Shown in pieces: positions 12,677 through 22,717 of a DNA stretch of 64,000 bases (its first letter is position 1; each line of letters begins with the position of its first letter). Source of the DNA: Epiperipatus broadwayi (Eukaryota > Onychophora > Udeonychophora > Euonychophora > Peripatidae); contig JAQFVV010012416.1 in NCBI GenBank assembly GCA_028023455.1, positions 6,801,594 through 6,865,593 of the forward strand, given 5' to 3'. Position numbers and translations under genes: made by a program. Below the pieces are notes generated by a model. The model did no database searches and was not told the origin of the DNA. It saw only the letters and a program-made list of their open reading frames with translations.

Positions 12677-12788
12677 GTCTATATCAACAGCATAATTTAC
12701 ATTCAATGTGACATTCTAAATATATATTTTTTGCAATAATTGTTGAATATATTTTTTTATTTAAAATTATATTATTTTTCTGTTATAG

Positions 12789-12982
12789 TTCTTTTAGATG
12801 ACAAAACTCAATCAGCTGAGGATTTCACAAAACTTTTTAATATAATCTTAGAAATGTTTCTTTCTGATGAAGAAATTCAGATCACAGGAATTGTAATCAT
12901 TAGCAGTGCGAGTGGAACGACTTTAGCTCAAAGTGCAATGTTTGGGTTGCAATCATTAAGCGATTTTGTTAGCTGTATTCAG
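12789..12982 (+). CDS. CRAL-TRIO lipid-binding protein, internal exon A (partial gene)
   Basis: First recognised exon of a host gene. It is bounded by an acceptor (pyrimidine-rich tract, TTATAG) and a donor (CAG/GTAAAT). It enters with two bases completing a split codon and ends in phase 0. The peptide runs from LLDDKTQSAEDF through EEIQITGIVIISS to DFVSCIQ. This matches the core of the CRAL-TRIO (SEC14-like) domain, where a 'TQxxGxVVIxDxEG' beta strand precedes the lipid-pocket helices. Family members carry hydrophobic ligands such as tocopherol, retinaldehyde or phosphoinositides between membranes. The usual D-x-E-G after the strand reads S-A-S-G here, so the pocket floor is atypical. Exons for the N-terminal CRAL-TRIO-N helices were not found between 8.7 and 12.8 kb and are probably upstream of the window. 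Exon assignment is strong; the exact ligand is not determinable. Confidence 0.85.
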
Positions 12983-13307
12983 GTAAATATCACTCAGTTT
13001 AATGAGAGCTAGATGATGATCAAAGTTATTAAAATCAATAATATGAATTAGAGAAGGTAATATGCATATTATTTTCTTGATAGAATTTATTTTAATACCT
13101 CGTAATTAAAATTGTTCTATAATCTTTAATAATTACTGCTTATGTTTAGAGATTTATTTTATTGTAATATCTTAATTTACTCTTTCTATCTTTTGAATTT
13201 AAGTATTAACCTTCACGGGTGTCTCTGACTATAGACAAATCAGCTTTAACTTGCTCTAAAACCAGTAATTTTTACTTTATTATAGCAAATTTATGGTTAT
13301 TTTAAAG

Positions 13308-13610
13308 CTGATGCGATGTGATGCACTGTGACTTCTCCTTAAATGGAGTCAGGAATCTCTCATCAACTATACCTAGAGAAACCTGTTAGCCACTATACCT
13401 TCCCTTTCCATTCCCCACCCTAAGTTTTTTCATAATCTGCTCCATCCCATTTCCACAACATAATCTTTGTCAACTCTATAGCCTTTATATCTAAATCCCC
13501 CTTATCTTTTCCCAAACCCAGCATAAAAACCAATACCGCACTTTCTGTATAATCACTTTGTTAATATTTATTCTTCCATAACTTCATTATTTATACCCTT
13601 TCTGCTTTTA
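13308..13610. repeat. Dispersed repeat family R, copy 1
   Basis: About 300 bp closely matching 42820-43110 in the same orientation. Long shared blocks run from 'CTTCTCCTTAAATG' through 'GAGAAACCTGTTAGCCACT', 'CCATTTCCACAACATAATC' and 'AACCCAGCATAAAAACCAAT'. No frame, tail or terminal inverted repeat was recognised. It is probably an interspersed element of unknown class. Confidence 0.75.
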
Positions 13611-14937
13611 AGCTAAAAATGTACCATATGCTGCTAACAGTTCTATAATTATTTTGCAAATAAAAAAATCAATAATATTTAAAATTAAAGCTATAACAAT
13701 GGAAGAAGGTGGACTTTCCAAGGCACTGATTATTTGTTTTTCATCTTCAACAAAAGGGAGTATTTGTCAATGACTTTAATAGGTCTAAGTTCTTTAGTTT
13801 GATTTTCAAAACAAAAATGAATATTTGAGAGTATTTTTTTAGTATTTTTTTACATATTATAAATTATTTTGATAAAATATGCTGAAAATAAAATTATTTG
13901 AAAAAATAGTTAAAATTTTAGTAAAAAAAATTTACTTTTACACGGACGAAAATTGAGAAAGAAATCAATGATGAAGCCTGTATTTTCTAATAAGTTGCAA
14001 AATGTTCACTTTGTTTTCCACTATAGATTATTTTTATAATTACAAATAGAAATGTATTTTTGAAAAAACTTTACTTCACTTTATAAACTAAAATAAACAT
14101 AATATTAAAAGACAAATATATTTTTACTGCCGATTTTGTAATTGACCAATGAAAGTTTAGAACTTTAACTCACTCAGCCAATAGGCATTTTAAATACTGA
14201 AAAGATTAAGACACCATGACACCGTAAGATGGTGGAGAATATAATATTCATCAAGCTCATCTAATGATACCACTGTTCTAAAGGATGAAATATTGTATAG
14301 TGGCAAAAGCTGTTATTAGATTTCCCTATGCATTAATATGATTGATTAATTGTGTGGGTTTTGTTTAAATTTTACATAGGTAAAATATAAACAGCTTCTA
14401 AATAACCAAGTACAAGACAAGGGATATTGAACATTAAACCATTGCATGGCCATTTTTTATGCTTGCACAGGCTGTTAAAACAGTTTCAAATGTTCTCACT
14501 CAATAATGACACCTAGAGCTTTCACCAGGGGGCACTTATGTGGAAAAATTTGCTACTGTTTTACAAAGCACGTGATCTGTGAAAACATCAAAAGTAAAGG
14601 CATTACTTACCAGGATTATCAAATATCAGATAGTTAGAGTTTGAACAGTTTTTCATCTTTGTTTCACCATATAGATACACACTTGATTGTTAATATTGTT
14701 TCATTATCAAGGTTGGTTGTCTAAAAATTATCTTAAGTTTGATTGAAATCTAAAAATATTTTCAGTTTCTCATAACTAAGTTAAGTGATTTTCTAATGTA
14801 ATATAAAAAGTGTATATACTGTTGAGGCCTCCAAGTACACAAGATATTTTATATAATTATTTAATATAAATTTACAATAAATAAGTAATATTTAAAGATA
14901 TAAGAGATCTAGTATTAAAGTAAATTAAATATTTTTA

Positions 14938-14977
14938 TTGTCAAATTTATATATATATATATATATATATACATTTG

Positions 14978-15021
<44 letters not shown>
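14938..15021. repeat. (AT)n microsatellite with short flanking palindrome
   Basis: Two blocks of alternating AT are separated by ACATTTGACA. The first block is flanked by TTGTCAAAT and ATTTGACAA, giving a hairpin with an AT loop. Confidence 0.8.
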
Positions 15022-15023
<2 letters not shown>

Positions 15024-16669
15024 AAATGTTATATATCATAGGAGGGAATGAGACCAAAAGGTCTCTGTGTGATTTTGAAAACTCTGTGAGATCAACCCAG
15101 TTAACTCCTTAAAACTATGATTAACTATAAATCCACCAGAATTATCAATAAATATAAATAATACTCAAAAGAAATAACCATTCATCATCATGAATGATCA
15201 ACAATCAAAATAAATTAACAGTCAATCTTGTGGCTGAATTTGAAATGGATCTCATGTAGACCAGGTAAACTATTTAGGTTTTGCCATCTTGGGACAATTA
15301 TTTAAACATAACTTGGATGCACTAACTAAATGCTCATCCATAAGAATATATAACCATAAAAATCTAAACAATAATGCTGCAATATTAAAACATGCTGATC
15401 ATTATCAATGCTCTGGCCACTTAGTACCATTAATGCACTGGCCAACCATAAACTTAGATTTTAATGAAACTAAAATGAAATGTAGTGTATGGTCTTTAAA
15501 GAATAGAATCCTCATGCCAAAACCAGGACAATGTCATACTGGCATGCCCATACACTAAAATATATCCCTATTTTATATATCAGACTATTATGCATGAATC
15601 TAGCTCAGATAACATAAACTCTATAACTGTTACTATGACCAAGAAATAATGATGCAATACAGTTTAAAGAATTGAATTCAAGTTTATTAACAATAAAAAA
15701 TAAATGAAATTAAGGTCTCTAGAATAAGACTACATATATTAATTAAATCTTCTGATTTTGATTACTATATAAAATTAAAAATCATCACATTATGATTTAC
15801 ATATAATTAATACAAAATTCAAATTAATACATTGATTTACAATACTTTTTAATGGGTTTACATAAAATACATTCAACACACAAGCATGTGGTAATAATTT
15901 CCAAATATACTTGTCATAAAATAATAGAACAAATGATTAAAATTTACATATGTGTCTATTTGGCACACATATATGCACACAGCTGTGCAGTACAATTGAT
16001 TTAGATTTCAATCATCATACAAAATACAATAAATGATTAAAATTTACCTATATGTGTTGATTAATACAAAAACAAAATTCAATTTATTACATTGAGATTT
16101 ATAGATATGTTCCAATATATCACACCTATATATATCCACACACAAATATGTGGTTGAATATTAAAAAATAAACACATTTGAACTTATCAAAATAACATTA
16201 TTAAAAATATCTTTCATAATTAATTTCATTTGGAAAATATACATAAAACTCACACATATGTGTGTGTATCAATTAAAATATAGATGATATGAACCAATTA
16301 TCAAATTCTACCATAACAGTTTATTATCTTTTTTCTCTAAATAATATCAATTTCTGGACCATTGATAAAAGTTAAATCCTTCCTCAGGTATATTTTTCTT
16401 TTTGTTTTTTTTTTTCATCAGGTTACTCTTAATTAATTATAGTTTCTTTTCTTTTTAAAAAGAAATAGTCTTTGTTTTTTTGACAGATCACTTTTTGATT
16501 GTTGATTAAGTCTTCAGATTTAAATTTTAAATGATTTTTTAGAATATAGAATGATCTATTAATTGTTTCCTTTTTTTTACTTTTTTATTTTTCATCCTAA
16601 CAAAATTATTACTGGTATTTTTAAAATGTCATTTTTAGGAAAAAAATTATTTAAAATTTCATATATATA
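15022..16669. other. Intronic sequence, no gene seen
   Basis: AT-rich. The stretch 15180-15560 has an 89-codon open frame with no recognised motif and a loose resemblance in wording to 31590-31830 ('CAATAATGCTGCAATATTAA', 'GCTCTGGCCA' versus 'GCTCTGGTAA'). The two may be old copies of one retroelement, but this is weak. Confidence 0.3.
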
Positions 16670-18792
16670 TATAATGGGATGACCTATTTGATAGCCTTAG
16701 TTGAGGCACCAAATATAACGGAATGGCATTTAATCATCCCAGTTGATATACCAAATATAATAGAATCGATTATATTTAATGCTTGGAAATCATTAACTTA
16801 ATGCTTCATAGTTAGGTTCGCCAAATATAACAAAATGGGTTATATTTAAAATCTAAGTTGTATATATGGGGATGATTAAATTCCCTAGAAAGAGGATATG
16901 CATTTCACTACAATCGGACTTTGGGTCTTCAGGTAGAATGCTAGAAATGAATCAATGAAATACTAAGTCCATGATTATATCTATCTTTTTTATGCTAGCT
17001 CAATAATCTTTAAATAAGTTTTAATATAATTTAGACTAGTTCATCCATCTTTCATCCCTCTTTCAGTCACCATTATGCCACGATATTCAAACTCATGGAG
17101 AATTTGCAATTAGCTCTCTTCAGGGAAAATCCAAAACAAGTTATTATTTATATGCCTTTATATAAGCATTAATTACAATTGATATTCATATGATATTTAT
17201 AATACTAGCATATATATAATATAATTCAATAATGATTAGACAAAGAGATCAAGTTAATAAATCAATATTTAATAAATAATAAAAAATATAATATAATAGA
17301 TAATAAAATATTAATAAACAAATACGGATGAATTTTATCATTTTAAAAATATTAATAAATAATATTTTTATTTTAATACCCTATGATAAAACTCAATACT
17401 ATAATAAATTTTCAAAAATTAAAGAAAATAGTTTAAATTAACAGATATATAAAAACAATATCTGGGTTCAAAAATTAATAATTTATGTAACTTATTAATT
17501 TATTTACCATTCTTATTTATATGTTTCATAATTACCAATATATAAGTACTACTTGCAATTGTATAACTTATATATTATATGTATTTTTGATAAATAAAGT
17601 ACATTAAACTTTTACAATATTACGTAGTAAATACAATATAATCTTGTTTAAGATATCTGTCAAATAATAACTATTCTTTATATCCCTCATCTAATTTGAT
17701 GAATTATGTCAAGCTTTCAATTAATTATATTTAATAATAAATATAATTTTCCTATTAAGATATAATGATGCGATGCCAAATTTGAAATAAAGATAATAAT
17801 AATAATAAACATATTAAAATAATATAAGCATTATTATAATATATATAAATAAATAATAAAGAAAACTTATTTATAATAGAGTTGAGAGTAGATATTGAAG
17901 TCTATAGTTCATCATCCTAATGAAGATCTTTTACGAAGTATATTATTAATCCATTGGTATAATGATGATTTTATTTATCCTTAAACGATAAACTGTTAAT
18001 AATATCCAATGATTTGATTAATGTGAAATAAAATAAATATTCTTCGAATGTAGATGTTCTTAATCTTCATTTTTCTATTATCATTAGACGTTCTATATAT
18101 TCAATATTTCAAAATATTTTAAAATAGCATGCAAGGTTGGTTTCGAAACCTTTACGATACAAAGCTGTTTTACTCAAAACACATTGTTTTATCCTATATA
18201 TATATATATAATTATCTTAAATTTATATATATCCGAAGAATCACGGAAGTATTAAAACAACGTAGTTTCCAAAAAACTTAAACAGACGTTCTTTTCTTTT
18301 ATATTGCTATTCCTTTAAGACTTAATAGAAAATTAAAATATTTTCCTTGCAGACTTTTAATCCACAGATTATTTTAATTTGGAAAAGTTAATATTTAAAT
18401 TCCAATCGTTGAACGGTAGTATTGATAAAAGAAAAAGTTATTTAAAGAGAAATGATTTTCTTTTCTTCTCCTTAAAAACAAAAGAACGAATCAATCTGCT
18501 CGTGTGTTATTACAAGTTCATGCTTAACTCAACTATCAATTGTTCCGTTGACATTAAGATTTAATAATAAAATAAAAAAATATATAAGTATTTATTCTTA
18601 ACTTCAAATCTGGCATTTTACTCAAAAGCTTAAGGTATGTATTATTTAAAACTCAAATGTATATATAAATAATATATATATATATATATGTATACATAAT
18701 AAAATAGTCAAATAAAAAATTATATTTATAAATAATTTCCTAAGAGATAAAACATGTTAGACCAATAATAACAACTGTAAGTTACTATTATA
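16670..18792 (-). repeat. Element 2 3' LTR
   Basis: Direct copy of 25406-27526. The right terminus folds: AATAATAAC (18764-18772) pairs with GTTACTATT (18781-18789), one mismatch. Near its left end the LTR holds three degenerate copies of CCAAATATAAnnGAATGG (16709, 16751, 16821). These resemble the LTR/primer-site junction. A 61-codon plus-strand frame is present in both LTRs but is antisense and has no family resemblance. Confidence 0.95.
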
Positions 18793-18806
18793 TTTCCCCT
18801 TCCCTT
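18793..18806 (-). other. Element 2 polypurine tract
   Basis: Minus-strand AAGGGAAGGGGAAA directly precedes the 3' LTR start TATAAT. It is an uninterrupted purine run in the expected position, which fixes the non-TG LTR boundary. Confidence 0.85.
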
Positions 18807-19352
18807 GGGAAATTTAAAATTTTAATTTAAGTTAAAATTTTAAACACTTACAACTATTTTAGTATATTCTTATAGTTTAATTGCATTTATAGTTGGATTT
18901 TATGAAGGGTTGAATTTTTTTTTTTTTTACTGTTATATCTTCTTAATACTTGGGCTATCCTATTCTTTTGATAATGATCAAAATAAAATTAAGGACTTTG
19001 ATGGTTAATATTTTTATATATATATAAAAATAAATAAATAAATAAAAAAATAAAAAAATAATGTGTTTCCTTCTTGGACAACACAAATATATTTACTAGC
19101 CTTATTCCTGCTTCTTTAAGACTTATGGATTTGAAAAGGACTAAATAAATACTAGAGTATCCATTTATTAATATGAATTGACTCTATTGTTTTTACTTAT
19201 TTTAAGGCATTAAAGAATACCCTCACCAAAGCTAATGTTTTTAACTATACTTCTCTTTACATTGATCACTATTATTATTATTTTTTATACAACCGTATGG
19301 TTTACACTGCCCAATTCTTATCTTGATCTTCACCTTCTTTCTTTATAAAACA
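18807..19352 (-). other. Element 2 3' non-coding internal region
   Basis: Lies between the pol stop and the polypurine tract. It is AT-rich with (AAAT)n-like low complexity near 19020-19060. No env-like frame is present. Confidence 0.6.
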
Positions 19353-22223
19353 TTATAAGCAGCCAAAATAAGGTTTTAAAATTCGTGAATTGTACGTACC
19401 ACGAATCTCTCCTTCTTGGTTAATCCAAAATGCATTTGGACCTGCCTTTTTAACGATAGTATAAGGTCCTTCATATGTATTATAGAATTTATGGTATTTA
19501 TTCTCCAATGGTTTACTGGGATGGAAAGTCTTTATCAAAACTTTATCTCCAACTTTAAATTCATAAATACATTTTTTTTTATTCTGACTTCTATTATTTG
19601 CCATTTTAACAAGTTGTTTATGAGCTTGTAAAATATCATTTTCTCCATTTATTTTGGGTTCATTAATAATAGGTTTATATTTTCTAAATAATATAGGTAT
19701 AATTTGATGAAAGTGTAGTCGGATGGGTGAGAATCCAGTAGATTCATTTAAACTCCAATTGATATAGTCTACTACACGTTTTGTCTGCTTTACCCAACCC
19801 TTGTGCTCCTCTTCTAAATAGGTCCTAAACAAACGTCCAAGCTCCCGCATAATACGTTCGCATGGATTTGATTGTGGATTCCTAATAGAGATTAGCACAT
19901 GTTTTATTTTTGATATATCTACCCATTTCTTCCATTCCTTAGATAGAAAAGGTGTACCATGATCAGTTAGTATGGTTTTCGGCTTTCCTATCATTGGAAA
20001 TTGGAGAGTACTCAATACTTTGATTGTATGTTTAGCATTGGCTTGGGGTATCGGGTAAGCAGCAACATATTTGGAAAAGAGATCATAAGTGACTAATAAA
20101 TATTTTTGTTTGTTGAATGGAGGCAAAGGCCCATAATAGTCAATTGCTAAGATCTCGTTTGGTCTTTCTGGAATGATAGAATTAATTGAATTAATATAAT
20201 TTTGGTTTACTGACTTAGCTCTTAAGCAAATTAGACAATCCTGGAGTGATTTCAAGATGTCTTTATACATTTTTGGCCAGTAAAACCAATTCTTAAGGGT
20301 ATGTTCTGTCTTATGAGCACCATAATGCCCGTATAGACAGTGTACGTATTTTATGAGTGGGTCACGTAAAGACTTTGGTATTATTGTCCTCCACTCATCA
20401 ACGTTATCATTCACTTTATATAGTAAGACCTGTTGTTCTAATTTAAAATGGTTAAGATCTTTAGGTGCATCCAAAACTTCCTCCCCTAATAAAACTTTTA
20501 TAATTGGGTTTAATTCTGGGTCATTAAATTGTATCTCTGGTAAGTTTTCCAACTCGTTCTCTACATTACTATCAGCCATCACATTGACATTTGTAATGTA
20601 GGCATTGTCTACCATCAAATGATTTTGTTCTGACCTACATGGATTTCGACTAAGCACATCAGCAACGATATTCTCGGATCCTTTGCAATAATGCACAGTG
20701 TAATTAAATTCCTGTAGTAGTAAACTCCATCTAACTAGACGACTATTAGTCAGATAACTGTGATTCAGGAATTCAAGGCTTTTGTGATCAGTGATCACTA
20801 TCACCTCTGATCCGAGTAGCATTTGTCGAAATTTTTGGAAAGCCCAGACTATTGCTAGTGCTTCCTTCTCTGTAACCATGTAATTTATTTCTGGACCTTT
20901 CAAGAGCCGGCTAATAAAGTAGAGGACACCTGGTTGGCCATCCTCTTGGATTTGGGACAGTGTTACCCCTAATCCAAAACCACTACTATCTGTTTGAATA
21001 ATGAATGGTTTATTAAAATCAGGGAAAGCTAACATAGTTAACTTTAAAAACCCTGTTTTAATATTCTCAAATGCACGGTCTTGTTCTTCAGTCCATTTCC
21101 AACGTTCATCTTTTCTAATCAATTTTAGCAACGGTTCCATGTGGTCTGAGAACTTCTGATAGAAACGGTTGTAAAAATTACATAGGCCTAAAAATGATCT
21201 AATTTGTTTTCGAGTAGATGGTTTAGGAAAGTTTTGAATGGCAGAGATCTTCTCTGGATGAGGTCTTATCCCATTGCAACCAACAATATGACCTAAGAAA
21301 ACAACTTGGTTGGAAACTAAAGTACTCTTCTTGAAGTTAATTTTTATACCTTTCAGAAAACACTCTTTAAAAAATATAGATAAATGTTGAAGGTGTTCTT
21401 CAACTGTGGTGGATGCAATAATTACATCATCCACATAAATAATTATGATTTGTTTTACCTCAGGAGATAAAGTCTTATCCAAACACCTGATTAGACCTGC
21501 ACCACTATTTATCAATCCAAATGGCATCCTATTAAATTGGTATGTAAAACCCTCATAACGAAAAGCAGTATATTGGCGATCTTCTGGATGAAGTTCAATC
21601 TGCCAATAGCTGGAGGTTAAATCGAAAGTGGAAAATACCTTCTTGTTTCCAAATTTCATGAATAATTCATGTATGGGTGGTGGTATATTTCTGTCTGGGA
21701 CAGTAATTTTATTTAGTTGTCTAGCATCTAAACAAAATCTCATCGACCCATCTTTCTTCTTCACAGTTACTACTGGATTACAGTAAGGTGAAGAGCATTT
21801 GGAAATGATTTCCCAATCCAGCATTTTATTAATTTGCTTAGATATATCTTCCCGATATTGGTATGGAATAGGATACGATTTAGATTGAAATGGTTGATCA
21901 TGAATTAATCTAATTCTCTGTTGGAATCCCTTTATCACACCTGGTATATCTGAGAAAATAGAATTAAATTCTCTTATAACAAATCGTAATTTTAATATAT
22001 CATCACTTCCAAGCAAGTTGGATTCTGCGAGTTTACTCTCTAAAAGTGTTTCTGGAATGCTAGATGTTATACAGTCAACTTCAATTTGATCATATCTTGG
22101 AAGCAATGTCATCTCCAAGACTTCATCATTAATTTTAACTGTTTTATTACAGAAATCAATTACACAAGTGTTCAAATGTAGGAAGTCTGCCCCTAAAATA
22201 ACATTGTGAATCAAACCATTCAA
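19353..22223 (-). CDS. Element 2 pol: protease end, RT, RNase H, integrase
   Basis: 956-codon uninterrupted frame. Residues 1-20 finish the protease (ILGADF). RT spans about 105-330: LDARQLNK 165-172, FDLTSSYWQ 200-208, FGLINSGAGL 235-244, YVDDVIIAS 263-271, FLGHIVG 309-315. RNase H spans about 400-525: TDSSGFGLG 411-419, TEKEALAIVWAF 451-462, ITDHKSLEFL 477-486, ADVLSR 521-526. In integrase the HHCC finger is H628, H633, C663, C666. The DDE triad is D695 (LAIDYYGP), D754 (LTDHGTPF) and E789 (NPQSNPCERI). A GPY/F-like module (YEGPYTIV) lies near the C-terminus. No chromodomain was seen. All catalytic residues expected of a Ty3/gypsy pol are present, so the protein could be active if translated. 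The first Met is inside the protease, so natural translation would need fusion to the upstream frames. Confidence 0.93.
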   Translation of the reverse strand: MNGLIHNVILGADFLHLNTCVIDFCNKTVKINDEVLEMTLLPRYDQIEVDCITSSIPETLLESKLAESNLLGSDDILKLRFVIREFNSIFSDIPGVIKGFQQRIRLIHDQPFQSKSYPIPYQYREDISKQINKMLDWEIISKCSSPYCNPVVTVKKKDGSMRFCLDARQLNKITVPDRNIPPPIHELFMKFGNKKVFSTFDLTSSYWQIELHPEDRQYTAFRYEGFTYQFNRMPFGLINSGAGLIRCLDKTLSPEVKQIIIIYVDDVIIASTTVEEHLQHLSIFFKECFLKGIKINFKKSTLVSNQVVFLGHIVGCNGIRPHPEKISAIQNFPKPSTRKQIRSFLGLCNFYNRFYQKFSDHMEPLLKLIRKDERWKWTEEQDRAFENIKTGFLKLTMLAFPDFNKPFIIQTDSSGFGLGVTLSQIQEDGQPGVLYFISRLLKGPEINYMVTEKEALAIVWAFQKFRQMLLGSEVIVITDHKSLEFLNHSYLTNSRLVRWSLLLQEFNYTVHYCKGSENIVADVLSRNPCRSEQNHLMVDNAYITNVNVMADSNVENELENLPEIQFNDPELNPIIKVLLGEEVLDAPKDLNHFKLEQQVLLYKVNDNVDEWRTIIPKSLRDPLIKYVHCLYGHYGAHKTEHTLKNWFYWPKMYKDILKSLQDCLICLRAKSVNQNYINSINSIIPERPNEILAIDYYGPLPPFNKQKYLLVTYDLFSKYVAAYPIPQANAKHTIKVLSTLQFPMIGKPKTILTDHGTPFLSKEWKKWVDISKIKHVLISIRNPQSNPCERIMRELGRLFRTYLEEEHKGWVKQTKRVVDYINWSLNESTGFSPIRLHFHQIIPILFRKYKPIINEPKINGENDILQAHKQLVKMANNRSQNKKKCIYEFKVGDKVLIKTFHPSKPLENKYHKFYNTYEGPYTIVKKAGPNAFWINQEGEIRGTYNSRILKPYFGCL

Positions 22224-22266
22224 AATTAAAAATACATGATAGAGAGTTGTTTGGCCAATTTTAATC

Positions 22267-22602
22267 TCAATCCAAATTTGTTTTTGGGATTAATTTAGCT
22301 TTTCTGCTGTTAGCCATGGTAACCTGCATAGATTTTAGTGGTAATATTTTGATGTTAGGATTTATTACTAAAATCTCTTGATAAAATTTCTCTGATATCA
22401 CTGAAATTTGGCTACCAGAATCTAATAATGCTTTAACCAGCAAGCTCTCAAACAAAACTTCTATCATAGGGCAACTTTGTAAAACAAAATTTGGTGTTTT
22501 ATCTTCCCATGAACACATCATGTTAGTGATTTCTCGTGTAAAAGATTGATTCAAGTTCCTCATTGGGTATTTGGTTTCTTGAGGTGAGGAACATTTCCTC
22601 AA
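22267..22602 (-). CDS. Element 2 aspartic protease segment
   Basis: 111-codon frame that includes VKALLDSGSQISVIS, a retropepsin active site with DSGS at about residues 62-65. It then has the 'ILPLKSMQVTMANSRKAKL' strand region that aligns with element 1 protease. The frame then shifts at an A5 run (minus strand; plus 22281-22285), and the remaining protease C-terminus ('LIHNVILGADFLHL') begins the pol frame at 22223. The upstream join to gag is also out of frame. Whether this is decay, an indel in a homopolymer during sequencing, or recoding cannot be decided here. Confidence 0.8.
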   Translation of the reverse strand: MRKCSSPQETKYPMRNLNQSFTREITNMMCSWEDKTPNFVLQSCPMIEVLFESLLVKALLDSGSQISVISEKFYQEILVINPNIKILPLKSMQVTMANSRKAKLIPKTNLD

Positions 22603-22717
22603 GTACCCTTTTAGTTTGTTTTATGTGAAACTATAGATATATCTTTACTACATCCCGGTCTTGGGGAATTTTTTGGATTATTAGAAGTTATTTTTACTTT
22701 ATTTAAATTATCACGAT

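Noticed and set aside
12494-12706. 70-codon minus-strand frame over the hAT MITE as a transposase remnant
   Set aside because: No BED, dimerisation or catalytic motif; it runs across the MITE end into host DNA.
18379-18564. Identical 61-codon plus-strand frames in both element 2 LTRs (also 27115-27300)
   Set aside because: Identity is explained by the LTR duplication. They are antisense to the element and have no family resemblance.
22273-22285. A AAT TTG heptamer as a programmed -1 frameshift site in element 2 protease
   Set aside because: A -1 shift leads to the wrong frame; the pol continuation needs the other frame. A homopolymer length change nearby fits better.
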